From: Glomus cerebriforme
Lineage: Eukaryota > Glomeromycota > Glomeromycetes > Glomerales > Glomeraceae
Length of the DNA: 64,000 nucleotides
Reading direction: 5' to 3'
Assembly: GCA_003550305.1 (NCBI GenBank)
Contig: QKYT01000075.1
Coordinates: forward strand, 122,862-186,861
Below the pieces are notes generated by a model. That model did not search any database and had not been told where the DNA came from. It saw only the letters and a list, made by a program, of their open reading frames with translations. Shown here piece by piece: positions 59,387 through 64,000 of the stretch (position 1 is the first letter of the stretch; every line of letters starts with the position of its first letter). Both the position numbers and the translations under genes were made by a program.

Positions 59387-60231
59387 TATATTAAATTCAA
59401 AAAAAAAAAAGATCGTTATTATATTTGACTGATATTTGAATCAGCGAAAAAGGTTAAATGGTAAAAAAGATTTTTAAAACGATTTAATGACGTATAAAAT
59501 TTAAAAAAAAAGAAGGAAAAATCTATTTATATATTTGCGCGTAGTCTAATTTGAGTTTACATAGTTACGTAACAAAGTATATAAAAGTCCATTGATAAAT
59601 AAATTTGTCTAGTGCATTTCCCCAACATAACTTTAAAAAAAAAAAATTGAACAAAATGAAATGAAAGCGGTTCAAAAGGGTAAATTTTACGGAATAAAAA
59701 CAGATTAAATGAGGTTCATAAACAAAAAATAATAATAGTCTATTATAAACAGTTAAATTACTGGTGACTTACATTGTATTTTACTCCTTAATTTGGTAAT
59801 TTTATGAATGGGAATGATTTAAGCTTGAACTAATACTGATTCATTTAAATGATAATAGAATTTACCTACCCCATTATACAAAATTCTGGGTAAATCGCGA
59901 TAAAATCTATTATTTTATTTTGAGATCAACACAAACAATACACAGATTAAGATTTATAATTATTTATACAAATTTGTTTCCTTTTGATAAAAAAAAAACA
60001 ATGTATTTATTGTTTGTGATGCAAAATATGACGAAATTTTTTTTGGGGGGACCGTAAATAATAACGATAAGATTTTCTATTATCATTATTTTTCTTGTTT
60101 TTGAAGGTGCAACAAAAATGCATTAAAAAATCCCTACGAAATGAAGGATTTACAGAATTTTGATTAATTGGTGATAAATATAAATATGTCTCTTTGATTT
60201 GATCAATGTTTTGATATCAGAATCATTAAAT
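59387..60231. promoter_or_regulatory. Divergent region between two Myb genes
   Basis: About 850 bp between divergent starts, with no supported gene. A G-run (ttttggggggacc) near 60045 is unusual for this AT-rich DNA. Confidence 0.4.
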
Positions 60232-60785
60232 ATGCCGCCATTAAAAAAAGTAAATTCTCAACAACGAAAAGGAAGGTGGACTCGAGCCGAGGATAATTTA
60301 CTAAGAAGTCTTGTCGCTGAATATAATGTTAATGAAAATGTTATCATTAATTGGGCACAATTCGAAAGTCATTTTAATGGCACGAGAAATTCTAAACAGA
60401 TTCGAGAAAGATGGTGTAATCATATAAATCCTACAAGTACAGTATTCTTTTTAATTTAAATTTAATTTTATTAATGATTATCCAGTAAAGTAACGTATCA
60501 TTAAATAAAATAGTTGAAAAGAGAAAATTTAATGACGACGAGATAAAAATGATTGAAAAAGAATTTCTTACACATAAATTTCAATGGGCTAAAATTGCTA
60601 AAAGAATCCAAGGTACCAGCCCTCTTATGATAAAAAATTTTTATTATAATAATTTGAGAAAGAAAAATCCCGTCAAGCATGATAATGATGTTACCATTGC
60701 AAAACTTGCCACGATTCCTCTTATTGGTCCTCATCATGATTCTAGAAAATCCGAAAAAATGTCTCTATCTACAATTCTTAATTAA
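60232..60785 (+). CDS. Two-repeat Myb/SANT DNA-binding protein
   Basis: Two exons (60232-60436, 60514-60785) encode 158 residues. The first Myb repeat is RKGRWTRAEDNLLRSLVAEY followed by NWAQFESHFNGTRNSKQIRE and RWCNHINPT. The second is KRKFNDDEIKMIEKEFLTHK, FQWAKIAKRIQG and MIKNFYYNNLRKK. The regular Trp spacing and the RERWCNHINP ending of repeat 1 are like R2 of c-Myb; the third Trp of the second repeat is replaced by Phe/Tyr, as in R2R3-type variants. The remaining tail is short and basic with no activation domain visible. An upstream in-frame Met at 60199 is possible. It sits between two single-repeat Myb/SANT genes. Confidence 0.82.
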
Positions 60786-62052
60786 CTCTTAATATCTTTA
60801 TTTTTTTTTTTATTCGCTATACCATTTTTTCTTGTTAAATAACTTTATAGAATAGACTAATCCTTATCCTTTTTTTTAAAAAAAATATCGATATAAAAGA
60901 TTAGTATATACAGTATATTTATTATATACAATATATAAATTTATAGTTAATAGATTTACCGAATAGAACTTTATTTTGCTTAAAAATTTTTTTTACTAGA
61001 AATAAAATTCGATTTTTTAAAATTTTATAACTACAATGGAAATTAATTAATTGGTCCCATATTTTAAGTTGTATACGGATCGTCAAATTAACAATAGGAA
61101 AAGATATTAGTATTATAATTTAGTATTATAATAAACAATGGGTCATTTTGTTTAATAATCGTGTGAAATTTTACTTTATCCTTTTTTAATAATGTACTTC
61201 TTCCCGCTCCCTCTATTATTAATTTAATTGTTTATATTTATATTAAATTTCCCCAAATTATAAAGAAGTTTTAGTCCTTATATGTTATAAATGTTATATG
61301 GAGTAATTGAGATGAAATATCATTCATTATTACGAATTGAAATATATAAAAAAAAATTATATTGATTGGAAATACTGTAAATTGAAATTAAAAAAAAATT
61401 TTTTTCAAATATTCGGTAAATTTACATATTTCAATTCTTCTATTTTTATGTAGAGCTATACCAAAAATATAACAGAATGGTAGAAATTTGTGATATTGTG
61501 ACGTATTTCCTATTATTTCTATTATTACACAACTTCCAAAAAAAAAAAAAAATTTCTTTGTCAAATCTGTTGCGTAGACAACTTTGTGTCAGATGACAGC
61601 TAACCAGTAAATTTTTTGCATACACAAATATTTGTCCTAAATCTTAAATGGAATGATGGAATGTTCTGAAAGAACAATCTTTTATGGATAACTGCATCGA
61701 CGGGTGGCTGATGAGTAAATCTCCTTTTTTTCTTTAGACAATTAGGAAATCACCGTATACAAATGATCAGGGTGCACATCACCATTGGTAAAGTGCTTTT
61801 TGCAGTGTGGTTATCATAATTTAATCTAGCCACTAAGTCCAGCCACAAGTGGTTTCCCATTTAGATTATTCATTGTAAACAAAATGTCGATTTAAAATTT
61901 TAATATAGAATTATAAATTGATTCACTACCCTCTATTACCTCTCACTTCTCTCTCTAATTTTTTTTCGTAGAATATCAAAAATATATACACACACATATA
62001 TTATACATATAGCTTTTATAGCTTTAAAATTATATTTATACTGATAATAAAG
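60786..62052. promoter_or_regulatory. Intergenic region between Myb genes
   Basis: About 1.3 kb with no supported gene. The part from ~61560 to 61860 is less AT-rich than its surroundings and may be promoter sequence for the next gene. Confidence 0.4.
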
Positions 62053-62973
62053 ATGAGTGCACAGCTACCATTTTTTTTCGCGAGAAATCCAATATGGACA
62101 CCTACTGTAATCTCTTTTCTGTTATAACTTATTTTTGTTAGAAAAAAAACTCCACCCAAAAGAGGGATACATTATTTTATTAAAACTTGATCGATATATT
62201 TTCGGAAAGGTTTTGCAAAAAAATTTTTTTTAAAAAAAAAAAAATTTTTTTTCTTTAATAAAAATTTAGGAAGAAAGTCGTTTAATCGTTGCTGTGAGTC
62301 GATTTGGTATTCGTAATTGGCATAGTATTTCTCGTGAAGTCAGTACTCGTAGTCCGATGGAATGTCGAAACAGGTGCGTTGCATTATATTTGTTTAACGA
62401 GGTGGTGTTATAAATTTGCGGCGCAGTACCAGCTTAAACGTTAAAACGTTTCAAAAATTAAGTTAAACTAATGATACGTATATTAATTATATTTAAAAAT
62501 TCTTTTTTTTTATTTCGACAAAGATGGAGACGGATTATTTACATTGGTAAGATACCGAGAACCACAAAAACTTGTCACGTGATCACGAATGTAATTCTTT
62601 TTTTTTCCTTTTCAAATACTAGCATATATGCTTCTACAGATTAATCATAATGTTAGCTCGAGTGCTTCCATGCCTTCCAACTATAGACCAAGAATGGCTC
62701 GAAGACCTAGAGGTATTGTTTTTTTTTAAAAAAAATCTAGTAGTATATTTTTTAATTAATTCTTGTCTTACTTAATAATAGCTGCTAATTATCGATTCCT
62801 CAGGAATAGCATGTTGGTTTATTTCATTATTTCGACGAATAATTTTGTTGTAATTTAATTAACGTAGTTTAATTAACAAAAATTTTAATTCTCTTTATAG
62901 TCGAAATACAACTTCAAACAATGTACCATCCCGTCGTGATATTAGAATGACATTAGATTACATTCTAAATTAA
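62053..62973 (+). CDS. Single-repeat Myb/SANT protein, paralogue of the gene at 58.1-59.4 kb
   Basis: A six-exon model (62053-62106, 62270-62373, 62524-62578, 62640-62712, 62782-62812, 62901-62973) gives 129 residues. Exon 1 (MSAQLPFFFARNPIWTPT) parallels exon 1 of the minus-strand paralogue (both contain F-x-RNP before a phase-0 intron). Exon 2 encodes the SANT repeat EESRLIVAVSRFGIRNWHSI followed by SREVSTRSPMECRNR, and exon 3 begins WRRIIYIGK. The tail is Arg/Ser/Asn-rich (MPSNYRPRMARRPRG, then NNVPSRRDIRMTLDYILN). The first three exons are well supported by the paralogue; the last three rest on weaker splice sites (a GTGATC and a GTTGGT donor) and could be wrong. Confidence 0.65.
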
Positions 62974-64000
62974 ATTTTAATATATAACGTAACATATAAT
63001 TTTTTTATTTTGTAATACCTTGGGTAAATTATAGGAATCAGATTAATTTTTTGGTTACATATGTAATTATACTTGTAAAAACAGATTTTCTAATTGTCAT
63101 TATCGTTTATTATAAAAAAAATCGGTTGATGCATTTTATTTATTTTTTTTTTAATCAGTAGTGGTTTATCATTATTATATAAATTGCTTCATCGAAGTGA
63201 CAAATAGACAAACTGGTCAAAAAGGTTAATTTTTGTGGTACTGTACCGTACGAAAGTGTTGATTGCAGAACAGTCCCATATAAATCGGGCTATAATAATT
63301 CGGGCTGACACTATAAGTTTGGCCAAAAAATTTTTTTATAGGAGGATCGATGATCCGGTCCAAAATTGGTCCTATAGTCAGACCATTAACTTTTTTGTAA
63401 TGAAAAACGATAATTCATTTTTGTAGTACAACAATAAAACAGGTAAATCATAAGAATTATTTTTTTTTGTTCCGCTGTATATATCTCTTATACCTATAAA
63501 CAAGATTTTTCTCATCCAAAAAAAAAATAATAAATTGTATTTTATTTATTAACATCGGTTTATTCGTCAATATATAAAAAGTAAGATTTTAACCTCAAAA
63601 TTAATTAAATTTTAAAGTTTGATAAAGTTTATTAAGTTTGGATATAGAATATAAAATGTAATTTAGATGTTTATTGCCTCTCTTTTAAAATGTCGTTGTA
63701 CTTATCTAAGTGTATCACACATTTCTTTGGAGAGCATTCTTTTTTTTTTTTATGAAAGATTTTAAAATTTAAACAGCGTAATGCGATTGGTATAATGAAA
63801 ATCAATTTCATAAACCTAATCAAATGTACAATTCATTTAATTTAACAAGAATTTTTGAATATTATTGTAACAACTTCGTAGTGGAACGATAAAATTAACA
63901 CAAGGAACATTATGAAATAAGAACTTACATACTAAACTATGTCATAAAACATCATATGTATAATTACGTCATTTGATGTAAACAAAATTTTTTTACACGA
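62974..64000. other. Terminal intergenic region
   Basis: No gene is supported up to the window end. It contains a short element-like sequence near 63210-63410 (listed separately) that is less AT-rich than its surroundings. Confidence 0.45.
63210..63410. mobile_element. Possible miniature element or relic with imperfect inverted repeat
   Basis: ctgacactataagtttggcc near 63305-63324 and, inverted, ggtcctatagtcag near 63369-63382 form an imperfect inverted repeat around a ggatcgatgatcc palindrome (63344-63356). The base composition is distinctly less AT-rich than the flanks. It reads as non-coding in all frames except for one random 63-codon frame. Identification as a transposon fragment is tentative. 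Confidence 0.3.

Overview
The window is nuclear DNA of a fungus with a very AT-rich genome: short AT-rich introns with GT..AG ends, many poly-A/T tracts, mostly compact multi-exon genes. Gene content (velvet factor, Grainyhead/CP2 factor, SLC35F6-type transporter, many decayed kinase relics, expanded transposon families) fits an arbuscular mycorrhizal fungus of the Glomeromycotina, most likely Rhizophagus. That assignment rests on recognised family signatures and base composition, not on a database match. Exon models below were built by hand from splice sites and reading frame; nearly all close as exact multiples of three.

Layout. 0-2.8 kb is AT-rich sequence with a 31-bp tandem repeat. 2.8-9.4 kb holds a velvet regulator (-) and the spindle checkpoint protein MAD1 (+). 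9.8-11.7 kb holds a T5orf172-domain protein (+). 14.4-16.7 kb is a CP2/Grainyhead transcription factor (+). 17.4-18.0 kb is a small cysteine-rich cell-surface protein (-). 18.2-30.5 kb is a dense housekeeping block: a FAM192A/Fyv6-type protein (-), BOLA3 (+), ERV41 (-), the plasma-membrane syntaxin SSO (+), a small coiled-coil protein (-), a dithiol glutaredoxin (-), an SLC35F6-like carrier (-), MPC2 (+), an F-box protein (-) and a selenoprotein-K-like protein that ends in Cys-Gly (+). 30.7-31.7 kb is a decayed Fanzor (eukaryotic TnpB) gene (-). 32.1-37.8 kb holds a Werner-type exonuclease (+), eIF1 (+) and an AVT3-type amino-acid transporter (-).

38.7-42.4 kb is an apparently complete two-gene DNA transposon with short inverted ends; its large protein carries a DDE-like arrangement reminiscent of RAG1/Transib. 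43.3-45.7 kb is a graveyard of kinase-like relics on both strands. 46.7-50.9 kb is a phosphoinositide-specific phospholipase C (+), 51.3-52.0 kb the Fe-S scaffold ISU1 (-), 55.0-56.3 kb a superoxide-dismutase-like mitoribosomal protein (-), 56.8-57.4 kb LSM7 (+). 58.1-63.0 kb is a cluster of three small Myb/SANT genes, one interrupted by an assembly gap flanked by duplicated exons.

How the genes relate. There is no operon logic. Several neighbours are divergent and share short intergenic promoters (82 bp between FAM192A-like and BOLA3; 122 bp between F-box and SelK-like). Three Fe-S/thiol-redox genes occur in the window (BOLA3, glutaredoxin, ISU1) but tens of kb apart. The most unusual material is the transposon at 38.7-42.4 kb, the Fanzor relic and the tandem-exon Myb gene.
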